Origin: Parachlamydiales bacterium | GTDB taxonomy: Bacteria; Chlamydiota; Chlamydiia; Chlamydiales; Rhabdochlamydiaceae | Reading direction: 5' to 3' | Assembly (NCBI GenBank): GCA_947474635.1 | Contig: CANJJB010000015.1 | Coordinates: 1 to 33,522, forward strand | DNA: 33,522 nucleotides | Shown here: positions 7,084 through 15,018 of the stretch, piece by piece | Layout of the letters: each line of letters starts with the position of its first letter | How positions within the stretch are numbered: the first letter of the stretch is position 1 | The notes under the pieces: model-generated | Told to the model about the DNA's origin: nothing | The model's input: the letters and a program-made list of their open reading frames with translations, nothing else | Databases searched by the model: none | Program-made: the position numbers and the translations under genes

Positions 7084-7740
7084 ATGACAAACAATTTTTC
7101 ACCCAGTTCTTTTTTCTCCTTGGTAGAGTATACTCATGGCGAGCTATTTGATGTAGCCCATGTATGGGAAGCTCTTGCGCATTTATCTTCGTATCTGGAG
7201 AAGCAGCAGCTGGGCAATATCCAAGTGAAGATTCCTGACGGAGTGCATTTGGCTTGCCGAGATAAAATCTCGATAGGCAAGGGAACGGTAATTGAACCGG
7301 GAGCGTACATTTCTGGTCCTTGTTTGATTGGCGAGAATTGCATTATTCGGCAGGGAGCTTATATTCGCGGGGATGTGGTAACGGGCGATGGTTGCGTTAT
7401 TGGACATGCGACCGAAATCAAGCATTCCATTTTGCTCAATAAAGCCTCTGCCGCGCATTTTAATTATGTGGGAGACTCGATTTTGGGAAACGGTGTTAAT
7501 TTGGGCGCGGGCGTAAAACTTGCCAACTATAAACTTGATCACAAAGAGGTTTATATTTTTTTTAAGGGCGAAAAGATTGCGACGAAGCTTAAAAAATTTG
7601 GAGCTATTCTCGGCGATGGAGTGCAACTTGGGTGCAATGCCGTAACAAGCCCGGGAACGCTGATGGGAAAAGAGTCTCTTTGTTATCCATGTGTTTACGT
7701 AAAAGGAATCATTCCAGCAAAAACAGTTATTAAGGATTAA
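7084..7740 (+). CDS. GlmU-like left-handed beta-helix protein
   Basis: The product is 218 residues from the ATG at 7084 (an in-frame ATG at 7039 would add 15 residues). The middle and end consist of hexapeptide repeats (IGKGTVIEPGAYISGPCLIG, IRQGAYIRGDVVTGDGCVIG, LGDGVQLGCNAVTSPGTLMG), the fold of the acyltransferase half of GlmU and related enzymes. The nucleotidyltransferase half of GlmU is absent, so it cannot be a complete GlmU. HFNYVGDSILGNGVNLGAGV resembles the GlmU acetyltransferase segment that includes H-x-x-Y-x-G-D. A 'GlmU' of this short type next to ispA is also found in Chlamydia trachomatis (CT629-CT628). Its sugar-phosphate substrate is uncertain. The stop codon is one base from the ispA start, so the genes are co-transcribed. 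Confidence 0.85.
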   Translation: MTNNFSPSSFFSLVEYTHGELFDVAHVWEALAHLSSYLEKQQLGNIQVKIPDGVHLACRDKISIGKGTVIEPGAYISGPCLIGENCIIRQGAYIRGDVVTGDGCVIGHATEIKHSILLNKASAAHFNYVGDSILGNGVNLGAGVKLANYKLDHKEVYIFFKGEKIATKLKKFGAILGDGVQLGCNAVTSPGTLMGKESLCYPCVYVKGIIPAKTVIKD

Positions 7741-7741
7741 T

Positions 7742-8656
7742 ATGACGGCGGATGTTTTAGAAGTTCAGAAAACGGGATCTCACTTTTTTTTCCACCAGGA
7801 TAAGATTGAGCAGGAGATTGCAAAAAGCATTCTAAGTTTTGGAGAAAAAACAAAACTGCGCGATGCCTGCGAGTATGCTTTAAAAAGTGGAGGAAAAAGG
7901 TTCCGCCCCCTTTTGGTTCTTTTAATAGCTGAGGGCCTTGGAAATGGTCTTAACGTTTATGATTCAGCTTTGGCTGTTGAGTTTTTTCACACAGCGTCTT
8001 TGATTGCAGACGACCTTCCTTGCATGGATAATGAAGAAGAGCGTAGAAGCAAACCCTCTGTTCATAAAGTTTATGGAGAGTCAATTGCGCTTTTAGCTTC
8101 TTATTCTTTGATTTGTTCTGCTTTTGAAAAAATTTATCGCAACGGTGCGGTAATGCGCGATGCAGAGCCTCCTTTCTGCTCTTTTGCCGACAGGGCATGT
8201 GTTGTTGCCTTTGAGCATGCAACGCGTTGTGCGGGCATTCTAGGGGCCACAGGCGGGCAGTTTCTAGATCTCTTTCCTCCCGGCCTTAATGTCGACTCAA
8301 TCCGCCAGGTTATTTATAAAAAAACAGGAACACTTTTTGAGGTGTCTTTTGTTTTTGGTTGGCTTTTTGGTGGTGGCGATATGAATCTTCTAGAAGTTGT
8401 TAAAAAAGCAGCCTATCATTTTGGAATGGCTTTTCAGATAGCAGACGACATTGGAGATCTTGCGCAAGATGAAAAAAATCAACGAGAAATTAATCTTGCA
8501 AAACACATTGGAAAAGATCGCGCGTTTCACACCTTTGAAGAAGAGATGCGACAATTCCAAAAATGTTTAAAAGAGATGCAACTCGAGACACCTTCGTTTA
8601 ATAAGATGATCACGATGCTTGTTAAGCTGGCTGTCGACAATTACGGCAGGGCTTGA
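7742..8656 (+). CDS. ispA: Geranylgeranyl/farnesyl diphosphate synthase
   Basis: The product is a 304-residue trans-prenyltransferase. It has GGKRFRP (50-56), the first aspartate-rich motif DDLPCMD (90-96, DDxxxxD spacing) followed by EEERR, and the second motif DDIGD (235-239). The residue five positions before the first motif is Ala (in HTASLIADD) rather than the aromatic of E. coli farnesyl synthase, and the surrounding HTASLI..DLPCMDN resembles geranylgeranyl synthases. A C20 product is therefore somewhat more likely, feeding undecaprenyl or quinone side-chain synthesis. It follows the glmU-like gene by one base and precedes the recA terminator. Confidence 0.93.
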   Translation: MTADVLEVQKTGSHFFFHQDKIEQEIAKSILSFGEKTKLRDACEYALKSGGKRFRPLLVLLIAEGLGNGLNVYDSALAVEFFHTASLIADDLPCMDNEEERRSKPSVHKVYGESIALLASYSLICSAFEKIYRNGAVMRDAEPPFCSFADRACVVAFEHATRCAGILGATGGQFLDLFPPGLNVDSIRQVIYKKTGTLFEVSFVFGWLFGGGDMNLLEVVKKAAYHFGMAFQIADDIGDLAQDEKNQREINLAKHIGKDRAFHTFEEEMRQFQKCLKEMQLETPSFNKMITMLVKLAVDNYGRA

Positions 8657-8687
8657 AAAAGAGCTCCGCACATTTAGTGCGGAGCTT
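8656..8687 (-). terminator. Rho-independent terminator of recA
   Basis: On the minus strand a perfect 10-bp GC-rich stem AGCTCCGCAC/GTGCGGAGCT (8662-8671 with 8677-8686) with a 5-base loop is followed by CTTTTT. It begins a few bases after the recA stop. In the plus direction no T-run follows, so termination of ispA transcripts here would be weaker. Confidence 0.88.
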
Positions 8688-8693
8688 GTGTGA

Positions 8694-9752
8694 TTAAACT
8701 AACACAGCTGCTTCTTCTACTTCTTCTGGCTCTGCGACACGTTCTGCGGGGCCTTTTTCATTTGCTTTTGCCATGATGAGTTTTTCTAGTTCATCGGCAA
8801 GCTTCGGATTTTTCTTCAACTCTTCCCTGACTGTTTCTTTTCCTTGTCCTAGCTTTGTGCCATTGTAGCTAAACCAAGAGCCTTTTTTATCGATAAGCCC
8901 GTATATAACTCCATAGTCAATAAGAGATCCTAGTCTAGAAATTCCTTCATCGAAGAGAATGTCAAATTCACCTTCTTGGAAAGGAGGCGCTAGCTTGTTT
9001 TTAACAACTTTTACTTTTACGCGGTTACCGATATCAACATTGTCAGCGCCTTTGATGCTGCCGATTCTGCGAATGTCCATGCGGATAGAGGCGTAAAACT
9101 TGAGCGCTCTTCCACCTGTTGTTGTTTCTGGATTTCCAAACATCACCCCGATTTTTTCTCGGATTTGGTTGATGAATACAGCGCATGTGTTGCTCTTAGA
9201 AAGAGTTGCAGTAAGTTTACGTAGAGCTTGAGACATCATTCTTGCTTGGAGCCCCATGAACTGATCGCCGATATCTCCTTCAAGTTCGCTTTTAGGAACA
9301 AGCGCTGCAACAGAGTCAATCACAATCACGTCGATCACATTGGATCTAGCAAGCATCTCTGCAATGTTAAGCGCTTCTTCACCAGAACTTGGTTGAGAAA
9401 TCATGAGCTCATCGATATTCACACCGATCTTTGTTGCGTACTTAGGATCGAGCGCATGTTCTGCGTCGATGTAAGCTGCAATGCCGCCATTTTTTTGAGC
9501 GCTTGCAACAATGTGGGTAGCAAGCGTTGATTTACCAGAAGATTCTGGTCCGTAGATTTCTATGATACGTCCCCTTGGAACGCCTCCAACACCTAGAGCA
9601 ATATCAAGAGAGATGGCGCCTGTTTTGATAACGCTAATACCCTTCTTGGAAGAGTGTTTGCCAAACGTCATGATGGACTCTTCACCGAACTGGGATTTGA
9701 TTTGAGAGAGCGCAGCTTCTAAAGCTTTTTTCTTTGAATTATCTTGAGACAT
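8694..9752 (-). CDS. recA: RecA recombinase
   Basis: The product is 352 residues, full length. It has the Walker [10 protein letters not shown] (68-76), a Walker B region with [12 protein letters not shown], and the conserved DNA-binding loop 2 segment [20 protein letters not shown]. RecA forms filaments on single-stranded DNA for homologous recombination and repair. The start is supported by AAGGAG at a suitable distance before ATG 9752. The C-terminus is acidic as usual. No LexA-type palindrome is visible upstream, which fits the absence of a classical SOS system in chlamydiae. Confidence 0.98.
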   Translation of the reverse strand: MSQDNSKKKALEAALSQIKSQFGEESIMTFGKHSSKKGISVIKTGAISLDIALGVGGVPRGRIIEIYGPESSGKSTLATHIVASAQKNGGIAAYIDAEHALDPKYATKIGVNIDELMISQPSSGEEALNIAEMLARSNVIDVIVIDSVAALVPKSELEGDIGDQFMGLQARMMSQALRKLTATLSKSNTCAVFINQIREKIGVMFGNPETTTGGRALKFYASIRMDIRRIGSIKGADNVDIGNRVKVKVVKNKLAPPFQEGEFDILFDEGISRLGSLIDYGVIYGLIDKKGSWFSYNGTKLGQGKETVREELKKNPKLADELEKLIMAKANEKGPAERVAEPEEVEEAAVLV

Positions 9753-9829
9753 TTTTTCTCCTTAAGGTTATCTATTTTTTAGCTCATTGTACAGAAAACG
9801 ATAAAATAATCCTAAAAGATTCCGGAGAC

Positions 9830-9858
9830 TTGAAAATATAGAAACGAAATCCTAGAGT
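9830..9858 (+). promoter_or_regulatory. Candidate glk promoter
   Basis: TTGAAA (9830-9835) and TAGAGT (9853-9858) are separated by 17 bases, placing transcription start near 9865, about 20 bases before the glk ATG. No Shine-Dalgarno sequence is visible in that leader. Confidence 0.45.
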
Positions 9859-9884
9859 GAAATTTTTACATGTGAAAAATCATT

Positions 9885-10814
9885 ATGCTCATTGTTGTTG
9901 GAGATATTGGAGGCACTCATACACGTCTTGCCATTTTTGATGGAAAGAAGATGGTCAAAGAGAAAAAATATCTCAGCAATAAATTTTCTGGACTTTCACC
10001 CATTCTTCAAGAATTCTTAACTGAAAAAGTGGATAGAGGCTGCTTTGGTATTGCAGGTCCGGTTTCACAAGGTAAGTGTAAAACAACCAATCTTCCGTGG
10101 AATCTCGATGCAGCTGAAATTGCAGAGACATTAAACATTTCCCACGTCTCATTGATCAATGATTTAGAGGCGACTGCTTGGGGGGTGCCCTGTTTAAATG
10201 ACAGCCAGCTTTTAACTCTTAATGAAGGCAAAATCCAAAAAGGCAACCAAGCAGTCATTGCTGCAGGAACAGGTCTTGGAGAGGCAGGTCTTTATTGGGA
10301 TGGAAAATCTCACCACCCCTTTGCTTGTGAAGGAGGACACGTCGATTTTGCTCCCCGCGATGAAAAAGAGGAAAAGCTTTTAGTTTATCTGCGTAAAAAA
10401 TATAGCCACGTCTCTTATGAAAGAGTGGTCTCAGGTCCAGGTCTTGAGCATCTCTATTATTTTTTAAATGGAGAAAAAAATACTTTTCCAGAAGGAGATA
10501 TCCCTTCTCTTGTCACTGAGCAAGCTTTAAGTGGTGAGTCAAAAATATGCACAGAAGTGCTTAACTGGTTTATCTCTCTTTATGGCAGTGAATCGGGGAA
10601 TCTCGCGCTTAAATTTCTAGCTGTAGGCGGCATTTACATTGCCGGCGGCATAGCTCTTAAAATTGCCGAAGTCTTGCAAAATGGAATTTTCATGAAAGCT
10701 TTTTGTGATAAAGGACGGTTCCAATCCCTCCTTTCCTCCATTCCCGTAAAAGTTGTTTTAACAGATGATGTCGCACTTTTAGGTGCAGCTGCATATGCTC
10801 GAAAAATCTTTTAG
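9885..10814 (+). CDS. glk: Glucokinase (Glk family)
   Basis: The product is 309 residues, close to E. coli Glk (321). It has the ATP-binding phosphate loop GDIGGTHTRLAIFDG at the N-terminus, the catalytic segment INDLEATAWG with the active-site Asp, AAGTGLGEAGL, and the Glk-family signature CEGGHVDFAPRDEKEEKLL. The zinc-binding CxCGxxGC motif of ROK sugar kinases is absent, so it belongs to the Glk rather than the ROK family. It phosphorylates glucose with ATP to glucose 6-phosphate. Chlamydiaceae instead import glucose 6-phosphate from the host; an own glucokinase suits environmental relatives that use free glucose. It is divergent from recA and appears monocistronic. Confidence 0.93.
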   Translation: MLIVVGDIGGTHTRLAIFDGKKMVKEKKYLSNKFSGLSPILQEFLTEKVDRGCFGIAGPVSQGKCKTTNLPWNLDAAEIAETLNISHVSLINDLEATAWGVPCLNDSQLLTLNEGKIQKGNQAVIAAGTGLGEAGLYWDGKSHHPFACEGGHVDFAPRDEKEEKLLVYLRKKYSHVSYERVVSGPGLEHLYYFLNGEKNTFPEGDIPSLVTEQALSGESKICTEVLNWFISLYGSESGNLALKFLAVGGIYIAGGIALKIAEVLQNGIFMKAFCDKGRFQSLLSSIPVKVVLTDDVALLGAAAYARKIF

Positions 10815-10883
10815 TCAAAATATATATACATTTTTAGTGGCGCAATATGATATTTTTTAGGAAAGAATAAGGGCCTGGTCGTG

Positions 10884-11114
10884 ATGAAATATAAAGGATA
10901 CATGGGACAGTTTGAATATGATAATGAAGCTAAGATTTTTCATGGCGAAGTTGCTCACCTAAGAGACATTATTACCTTTCAAGGAAAAAGCATTGAAGAA
11001 TTAGAACAAGCATTCCACGATTCGATAGATGATTATCTTTTCTGGTGCAAGGAAAGGAAGGAAAAACCAGAAAAACTGAATTTTCTCTGCATAGAGGAAT
11101 CTTACTCGAAATAG
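10884..11114 (+). CDS. HicB-like antitoxin-type protein, shortened and without HicA
   Basis: The product is 76 residues from the ATG at 10884 (a GTG at 10881 would add one). The N-terminal HicB fold is clear: MKYKGYMGQFEYDNEAKIFH then GEVAHLRDIITFQGKSIEEL and FHDSIDDYLFWCKERKEKPE. Typical HicB proteins of this type continue into a ribbon-helix-helix DNA-binding domain; here the family match stops at about residue 65 and the last codons and stop lie inside a palindromic repeat. No hicA gene is visible on either side. It may be a truncated remnant or an orphan regulator. Confidence 0.8.
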   Translation: MKYKGYMGQFEYDNEAKIFHGEVAHLRDIITFQGKSIEELEQAFHDSIDDYLFWCKERKEKPEKLNFLCIEESYSK

Positions 11115-11138
11115 ACATTTCGCTGTTTCGAGTAAGAT
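11099..11138. repeat. Palindromic element, copy 1
   Basis: A perfect 13-bp inverted repeat ATCTTACTCGAAA (11099-11111) / TTTCGAGTAAGAT (11126-11138) has a 14-base centre. The core ATCTTACTCGAAATAGACAT recurs, inverted and with one difference, in copy 2. The stop codon of the HicB-like gene (11112-11114) is in its centre. It is followed by GTTTTTG, so the RNA might also act as a weak terminator. Confidence 0.85.
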
Positions 11139-11145
11139 GTTTTTG

Positions 11146-11174
11146 TTGCACCATCTTACTTCAAATGGTAAAAT
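11146..11174 (+). promoter_or_regulatory. Candidate promoter inside palindrome copy 2
   Basis: TTGCAC (11146-11151) and TAAAAT (11169-11174) are 17 bases apart, with the -10 in the centre of the palindrome and the expected start near 11181. The mRNA would then contain only the right arm, which favours a DNA-level operator over an RNA hairpin. The -35 is weak. Confidence 0.4.
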
Positions 11175-11196
11175 GTCTATTTCAAGTAAGATGGTG
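11149..11196. repeat. Palindromic element, copy 2 (likely operator of the ATPase gene)
   Basis: A perfect 13-bp inverted repeat CACCATCTTACTT (11149-11161) / AAGTAAGATGGTG (11184-11196) extends inward past one C-C mismatch to arms of about 20 bases around TAAAATGT. Its reverse complement matches copy 1 over about 40 bases with few differences. It ends 5 bases before the ATPase ATG. Confidence 0.88.
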
Positions 11197-11201
11197 TTAA
11201 A

Positions 11202-12644
11202 ATGAAAAATTCTCCGTTCATAGGAAGAAAAGAGGAGCTGCAAAATCTGCGGCTCCTTTTCTCAAGAAAAAGCGCCTCTTTGGTTGTCATTAAAGGAAGG
11301 CGCCGGATAGGAAAAAGTCGTCTGGTTGAAGAATTTACTAGAGGAAAGAAATTTCTTCGGTTTGAGGGTGTTGCGCCAACTAGAGAGACCACGGCCAAGG
11401 AGCAAAGACAAGAATTTGCAAGACAGATGAAGCAACAGCTGGGGATTCCTGGACTAGAGGACGTTAAAGACTGGGGAGATCTGTTTACAGTCCTTGCGGA
11501 CTCAACTAAAAAACAAAAAGTGATTATTTTATTCGATGAAATCACATGGATGGGTTCCAAAGATTCTGTATTCTTGGGAAAACTCAAAATTGTATGGGAG
11601 CAACATTTTCAGAAAAATCCCAATCTGATTCTTATTCTTTGCGGATCGCTCTCTTCCTGGATTGAAAAGAACATCATTAGTAGTACAGGTTTTTTTGGGC
11701 GCATTTCTCTCAAATTAACCATTGGAGAGCTATCTTTACACGAGTGTAATCAGCTATTAAAGTCGCGTGGTTTTAAAGGTTCTGCTCAGGAGCAATTTAT
11801 GATTCTCGCAGTTACAGGAGGCGTTCCTTGGTATCTCGAACAGATTAACCCTTCTTTGTCTGCTTCTGCAAACATCCGAAAGCTTTGTTTTGAGAAAGAC
11901 GGCCTATTTGTTGATGAATTTAAATATATTTTCAACGATTTATTTGGGAAAAGGTTGCCTATTTGCAAAAGGATCGTAGAATCGCTCCGAGATGGAGCTA
12001 AAGAAAATGGAGAAATTGCAAAAAGCATTAACTATCCCGTCGGAGGACCTTTAAGTGATTACTTGGAAGATTTAATTACATCGGGTTTTTTGGAAAGAGA
12101 GCATATTTGGTCTCTGCAATCAGGAGAAGAGTTAAAATCAAGCAGGTACAGAATCCGAGATAACTATATTCGCTATTACCTCAAATATATCCTTCCCCAA
12201 ATAAGAAGGATAAAAAAGGGCTTGTTTAAAGCGATGTCGCCTTTTCGTTTGCCGGGATGGGAAGGTGTTATGGGGTTGCAATTTGAAAATCTCGTACTCA
12301 ATAATCGCACAGCAATATGGAGCGCCTTAGGACTTGATGTCGAAGATATTGTTTTTGAAAATCCTTATTTTCAACCCGCATCTTCGAAGTTGCCAGGTTG
12401 TCAAATCGACTACATGATTCAAACGCGTTTTAAAGGTCTTTACATTTGCGAGATCAAATTCTCTCATAAGGCTATTTCCATTGATGTGGTAAAAGAAATG
12501 AAAACAAAGCTAGAGCGCCTAAAATATCCGAAGGGAATCGGTGTTCTTCCCGTTTTAATACATATGAACGGAGTTGCAAAAAAAGTGCTAGAAACAGGTT
12601 ATTTTGCTAATGTATTAGATTTTAGTGAGAATTTAGAAAAATGA
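11202..12644 (+). CDS. AAA+ ATPase of ATPase_2/DUF234 type with nuclease-like C-terminus
   Basis: The product is 480 residues. It opens with FIGRKEELQNL, the Walker A motif is GRRRIGKS (32-39), Walker B VIILFDE (107-113) and a following LILCGSLSSW (about 144-153), all typical of the archaeal-type ATPase_2 family. A winged-helix-like segment follows (about 255-300). The C-terminal DUF234-like part has E362, D403 in CQIDYM and E417-I-K419 in YICEIKF, the spacing of a PD-(D/E)xK nuclease fold. Such genes are patchily distributed, often multicopy and rich in transfer. Their cellular role is not established. The gene follows the paired palindromes with only a weak ribosome-binding site, and its stop overlaps the namZ start (ATGA). 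Confidence 0.88.
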   Translation: MKNSPFIGRKEELQNLRLLFSRKSASLVVIKGRRRIGKSRLVEEFTRGKKFLRFEGVAPTRETTAKEQRQEFARQMKQQLGIPGLEDVKDWGDLFTVLADSTKKQKVIILFDEITWMGSKDSVFLGKLKIVWEQHFQKNPNLILILCGSLSSWIEKNIISSTGFFGRISLKLTIGELSLHECNQLLKSRGFKGSAQEQFMILAVTGGVPWYLEQINPSLSASANIRKLCFEKDGLFVDEFKYIFNDLFGKRLPICKRIVESLRDGAKENGEIAKSINYPVGGPLSDYLEDLITSGFLEREHIWSLQSGEELKSSRYRIRDNYIRYYLKYILPQIRRIKKGLFKAMSPFRLPGWEGVMGLQFENLVLNNRTAIWSALGLDVEDIVFENPYFQPASSKLPGCQIDYMIQTRFKGLYICEIKFSHKAISIDVVKEMKTKLERLKYPKGIGVLPVLIHMNGVAKKVLETGYFANVLDFSENLEK

Positions 12645-13879
12645 TGAAAAAGTTTTTTTCTGTGTGGGCGCTCTTTATCTTGCTGATGTCGCGTTTAGTT
12701 GCGCATGAGCCTATTTTACTTGGCGTAGATACCTTTTTCGAAGAAGGGAGAGAAGCTCTACTGAAGGGTAAAAAAGTAGGGCTTGTCATCAATCAGACAA
12801 GTTACAATCGATCTCTACAAGAAACCTACCTTGTATTTAAAGAGAAGGCAGAGGGTTTTAAAATTGTAGCTCTTTTTTGTCCTGAGCACGGGATAAAGGG
12901 ACTTGGATATGCAGCTGACAATATCCAAGATGATAAAACAGCAGACGGGCTTCCTATCTACAGTTTACACGGTAGTGTAAGACGGCCGACAGAAGCGATG
13001 CTCAAAAATATCGATGTGCTTATTTTTGATATGCAAGAGATCGGCTGCAGATCGTACACATATGCGACAACGCTTTATTACTTGATGGAAGAGGCAGCTA
13101 AAAAAGGGATCGAGGTGATTGTCTTAGATCGCCCTAATCCTATGAATGGAGAGACAGTGGAAGGGCCGATGTTAAAAAACAAGTGGCGCTCTTTTGTAGG
13201 ATATATCAACGTGCCTTATTGCCATGGCATGACAATCGGAGAGCTTGCTCTTTTTTTCAACAAAGAGTACGACATTCGGTGTGATCTGACGGTGGTTCCC
13301 ATGAAAGGATGGAAAAGATGGATGAGCTTTAAGCACACAGGCCTTTCATGGATACCTACAAGTCCGAATATTCCTGAACCAGATACCCCTTATTTTTATG
13401 CGACAACAGGTGTTTTGGGAGAGCTGGGGTTTTTAAACATCGGCATTGGTTACACGCAGCCCTTTAAGCTTGTTGGAGCTCCATGGATCAATGGAGAGGA
13501 ATTGGCCCTACATCTAAATAAGCAAAAACTTCCAGGGGTAAAGTTCATCCCTTATTACTTCCGTCCTTTTTTTGGAGTCTATAAACAAGAAGCTTGTGAA
13601 GGTATCAAGATCATGATAACCAATCCCCTCACCTACCCTCCTCTCAAAGTGCAATACATGATACTCGGCGTTTTAAAAACACTCTATCCTTCCAAGGTTA
13701 CCTCTTTTCTAAAAGAGTTATCTCCAGCAAGAAAGAAAATGTTTTGTAACATTAATGGCAACGAAGAGATTTTGGGAATGCTCCTATCAGAAAAGTATGT
13801 TGCTTGGAAATTGATCAAGTTTGACGAAGAGGAGAGAAAGGCGTTCTTGGAAGTTCGCAAGAAATACCTGCTATATTAA
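12641..13879 (+). CDS. namZ: NamZ-like exo-beta-N-acetylmuramidase (DUF1343)
   Basis: The product is 412 residues with a signal peptide (MMKKFFSVWALFILLMSRLV). The mature part matches the DUF1343/NamZ family: GKKVGLVINQTSYN, the CPEHGIKGLGYA motif, SLHGSVRRPTEAML, DMQEIGCRSYTYATTLYYLM, VLDRPNPMNG and TSPNIPEPDTPYFYATTGVLGE split across the middle. Family enzymes (CAZy GH171) remove N-acetylmuramic acid from the non-reducing ends of peptidoglycan chains in the periplasm. It starts inside the ATPase stop (4-base overlap), so its expression may depend on the ATPase promoter. Nearby NlpC/P60, SemiSWEET and OppA genes fit a cell-wall turnover role. Confidence 0.9.
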   Translation: MMKKFFSVWALFILLMSRLVAHEPILLGVDTFFEEGREALLKGKKVGLVINQTSYNRSLQETYLVFKEKAEGFKIVALFCPEHGIKGLGYAADNIQDDKTADGLPIYSLHGSVRRPTEAMLKNIDVLIFDMQEIGCRSYTYATTLYYLMEEAAKKGIEVIVLDRPNPMNGETVEGPMLKNKWRSFVGYINVPYCHGMTIGELALFFNKEYDIRCDLTVVPMKGWKRWMSFKHTGLSWIPTSPNIPEPDTPYFYATTGVLGELGFLNIGIGYTQPFKLVGAPWINGEELALHLNKQKLPGVKFIPYYFRPFFGVYKQEACEGIKIMITNPLTYPPLKVQYMILGVLKTLYPSKVTSFLKELSPARKKMFCNINGNEEILGMLLSEKYVAWKLIKFDEEERKAFLEVRKKYLLY

Positions 13880-13892
13880 CCTTGGAGTCTTT

Positions 13893-14192
13893 TTAAGAGC
13901 TGTATATCAATATTCCTATGATTACAAATAAAGCCCCAATAACGGCGCATATATTGGCGACAATCAATGCCTTATTTTTAATGAGGATTCCGTAAAACAA
14001 CCAGCTGGACACCGAAACTAACCCCAATACAAATGCTGGGAGGGATACATCTTTTGCTGCACGATCAATAAATATTTTTGCTCCTTGGATGTAAAATAAA
14101 AGCTGTCCAAGAGTCCCAACAACAAACATATATTTCTCATAATAGGAGAATAATTTTGTTTTTGATTCAATTTGAGTAGAGTTATCTTTCAT
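13893..14192 (-). CDS. SemiSWEET sugar transporter
   Basis: The product is 99 residues with three membrane helices in the MtN3/SWEET half-repeat arrangement (about residues 22-42, 50-70 and 76-97). The pattern GTLGQLLFYIQGAKIF, then KDVSLPAFVLGLVSVSSWLF and KNKALIVANICAVIGA fits SemiSWEETs, which dimerise to move mono- or disaccharides down a gradient; the usual Pro-Gln of helix 1 is replaced by Gly-Gln. AAGGAG precedes the ATG at 14192. Glucokinase and NamZ nearby suggest glucose or cell-wall sugars as substrates, which is inference. The gene converges with namZ, separated by 13 bases. Confidence 0.85.
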   Translation of the reverse strand: MKDNSTQIESKTKLFSYYEKYMFVVGTLGQLLFYIQGAKIFIDRAAKDVSLPAFVLGLVSVSSWLFYGILIKNKALIVANICAVIGALFVIIGILIYSS

Positions 14193-14272
14193 GTAGTCTC
14201 CTTATGAGGCTATTTTCATTCTCATTGCGCAAATAGTTTTACCATATTTGATTTTTTATACTAAAGAAAATC

Positions 14273-14983
14273 TCAGATCTGGGGATACCATCTGCGGACG
14301 AAGAGCTCTTTCTTTTGGCTTGCTGCGATTTTTTGAACTTCAGGGAAGCGAGTTTTAAGAGGAGAAAAGCAGACGCCTTTGTCAATTCTACTTTCAATGA
14401 GAGTGTCAGAAGAGACGGCAATGAGGACGTGTCCTTGCCATACAATGATATCAAGGGGCTCTAGTTTTAAATTTTCTAGAGGGATGTTAGTTCCAAAGTG
14501 GATGAGCTCAGAGGTGTTGCGGGGAGTGTATCCATTGGTTGCAAAGAAAAGAAGTCCTGAGCAGTCAACGCCTTGGCAGATGAGATCAGCTAAATCTTCT
14601 CTTTCAGAGATGTGGGGATAGAATTTTAAGATGTTGGGAATACCGTAGGGATATGATCCTCCCCAGAAATAGCGCAGCCCTTCTAACTTTTTCATGTTGG
14701 CTAAGATTTCTTCGCGGGAAGGTAGTTCAATTGTTCTTTCGATGGCTAGGGGTATCGGCTCGAAAAACTTTTGATCGATAAAGAGTTTAGAGGAAGTGGG
14801 ATATTCGTTTGTTTTCACTTCCCAAATTTGATCTGTTTTTTGCTGGATGAGCTCTAGTAAGACATAGGTAAATATGACTGTTTCTAATTCCATAAAACGA
14901 TTCTGGGAATCTTTTGAAAGCTCGAAAATGAGCTTTGGAACATTGAGTAAAGGAGCGGGAGAAATAGTGGTTGCGAAAGACAT
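14273..14983 (-). CDS. NlpC/P60-type cysteine peptidase
   Basis: The product is 236 residues. The C-terminal half is an NlpC/P60 domain: YFWGGSYPYG (about 105-114), the catalytic Cys141 in GVDCSGLLFFATNG, and His185 in DIIVWQGHVLIAV. The N-terminal about 90 residues look like an SH3-like substrate-targeting domain. No obvious signal peptide is seen. Chlamydiae have an NlpC/P60 enzyme that cleaves peptidoglycan stem peptides and helps limit release of immunostimulatory fragments; this may be its counterpart. It starts 35 bases from, and divergent to, the oppA-like gene, which could import the released peptides. Confidence 0.88.
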   Translation of the reverse strand: MSFATTISPAPLLNVPKLIFELSKDSQNRFMELETVIFTYVLLELIQQKTDQIWEVKTNEYPTSSKLFIDQKFFEPIPLAIERTIELPSREEILANMKKLEGLRYFWGGSYPYGIPNILKFYPHISEREDLADLICQGVDCSGLLFFATNGYTPRNTSELIHFGTNIPLENLKLEPLDIIVWQGHVLIAVSSDTLIESRIDKGVCFSPLKTRFPEVQKIAASQKKELFVRRWYPQI

Positions 14984-15018
14984 TTGACGAAAACCCTTTA
15001 GCTGTCTAAATTGAGGGA

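Noticed and set aside
9753-9884. LexA-type SOS box upstream of recA
   Set aside because: Only a short TGTACA palindrome is present; neither CTGT-N8-ACAG nor GAAC-N4-GTTC is found.
10815-10883. A hicA toxin gene next to the HicB-like gene
   Set aside because: The upstream gap is only about 70 bases and downstream is the palindrome pair; no HicA-like frame exists.
11099-11145. Palindrome copy 1 as a simple intrinsic terminator of the HicB-like gene
   Set aside because: The loop is long, the stem AT-rich, and the same sequence recurs in copy 2 at a promoter, so termination is at most a side effect.
11099-11196. Paired palindromes read as a minimal CRISPR array
   Set aside because: There are only two copies, in inverted orientation, without spacers or cas genes.
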